From positions 297,205,168 through 297,269,167 of the forward strand of contig CM053029.1 in assembly GCA_028564925.1 (NCBI GenBank): a stretch of DNA of 64,000 bases. The letters run 5' to 3'. The notes under the pieces were generated by a model. It made no database searches, was not told where the DNA came from, and saw only the letters and a program-made list of their open reading frames with translations. Positions 63,285 to 64,000 of the stretch are shown piece after piece. A program made the translations under genes and the position numbers. The stretch is from Lithobates sylvaticus. Taxonomy: Eukaryota > Chordata > Amphibia > Anura > Ranidae. Every line of letters begins with the position of its first letter. Position 1 is the stretch's first letter.

Positions 63285-64000
63285 TAAATGTTTTAAAGGA
63301 GATAGGTAGTCGTACTTTTAACTTCAGCATTGTGATAACAATCCAATATAAATTTACTTGAAAAGTTCCCTTCCATGTGGTGAGTCCTGTCTGTCTGCTG
63401 GTCAACTCTTTGCAACTTCTCTTCTTTTTCTTTTTTTTTTCAATTTCTAAGAACTACATATACCATGGTACCTTGCTGCCTGCAAGCAGTGATTCCTGTA
63501 CTCACTCTGCCTCTGCAAACCTCTCCTCTCAGCTCCTCTGTAGGTCAGACCAGACAGTGCATACTAATCACAGAATTCAAGCAACTAAATGTGTTGGATT
63601 TACAAAGTATGTTTTTAAACTTCAAGATCATTCAGATTAATTTAATTAGTAGGCTGGAAATAATTGAAATACAATAGGGAAATTATTATACATGGGCACA
63701 GTTGGGAAACAGTTGGGAAACTAGAGTGACAATTAACAGGGAAAAAAGAGATATAGTGGGACATTGGGTTAGCAGGATGGAGGTAATCAAAAATGATAGG
63801 CTCTACCAGAAATCTATAATGCAGCCATAATAAAATGTTACGAATGCAGAAAATCTTTAAAACAAAATGAGTTCACTTGACCAAGTACCACATAGCTACC
63901 TTTCTGGGCTGCCCAGCTATACACTCCCACCCCTTTACCTTAACCAGTAATGGAGACCACACCGTGCTGGAGTGTAAAATGGCCGTAGCAGGCCCTTTAT
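63285..64000. other. Unassigned non-coding DNA
   Basis: This is ordinary sequence after the piggyBac 2 end. There is a T-rich stretch at 63425-63442 and a small duplication 'cagttgggaaa' at 63700-63721. No gene or element is recognised. Confidence 0.5.

Overview
The window is non-coding eukaryotic DNA, very probably from a large amphibian genome and most likely a true frog (Ranidae or a close relative). I recognise no host gene, tRNA or rRNA. The organism call rests on the repeats: many TTAA-flanked non-autonomous elements with ends of the TTAAAGTGG and TTAACCACTT types, Uribo-like piggyBac transposases, Penelope-like retroelements (PLEs) with pseudo-LTRs, L1/Tx1-group LINEs, the widespread fish/frog Tc1 transposon, and Ty3/Gypsy remains. 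I recognised these families from memory and from motifs; no database search was run.

Layout. 0-4.8 kb: a G-rich ~29 bp minisatellite beside a hAT-like end, a second such end, one TTAA-flanked MITE and unassigned DNA. 4.8-12.1 kb: a nearly full-length, inactive L1/Tx1-group LINE, split by a 466 bp TTAA-flanked MITE. 12.2-24.8 kb: a cluster of PLE sequence. Its core is a minus-strand PLE with a pseudo-LTR at each end, joined head-on to a 5'-truncated plus-strand copy, giving a giant imperfect inverted repeat. A MITE with ends CCGTATATACTCGAG sits in the second arm. 25.5-39.3 kb: one old plus-strand Ty3/Gypsy element torn into blocks by later insertions: PLE pseudo-LTR sequence, a hAT transposon with an almost open transposase frame, a foreign LTR fragment, and a PLE-like foldback flanked by 15 bp direct repeats.

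40.3-45.7 kb: a minus-strand LTR element without recognisable pol, inserted in an (AT)n tract next to a truncated Tc1 (45.7-46.7 kb). 46.7-49.6 kb: a foldback element, GC-rich frog repeats and a head-to-head array of ~390 bp units. 49.6-53.3 kb: a piggyBac element with an open 585-codon reading frame, complete DDD catalytic residues and a C-terminal cysteine-rich domain; its N-terminal end has been replaced by unrelated repeat DNA. 53.3-56.1 kb: a LINE tail with poly(A), then a second L1/Tx1-group fragment. 56.1-59.6 kb: nested MITEs and PLE-like pieces. 59.7-63.3 kb: a second piggyBac element, internally deleted so that the transposase N-terminal part runs straight into the cysteine-rich tail.

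The genes here do not form a pathway. The order of nesting gives relative ages: the Gypsy element and the LINE are hosts and older; the TTAA MITEs, the hAT and the foldback are later. The most notable signals are the PLE inverted structure with an extra upstream ORF and hammerhead-like motifs, the largely intact piggyBac transposase surrounded by TTAA-flanked passengers, and the pol-less LTR element with long unidentified open frames.
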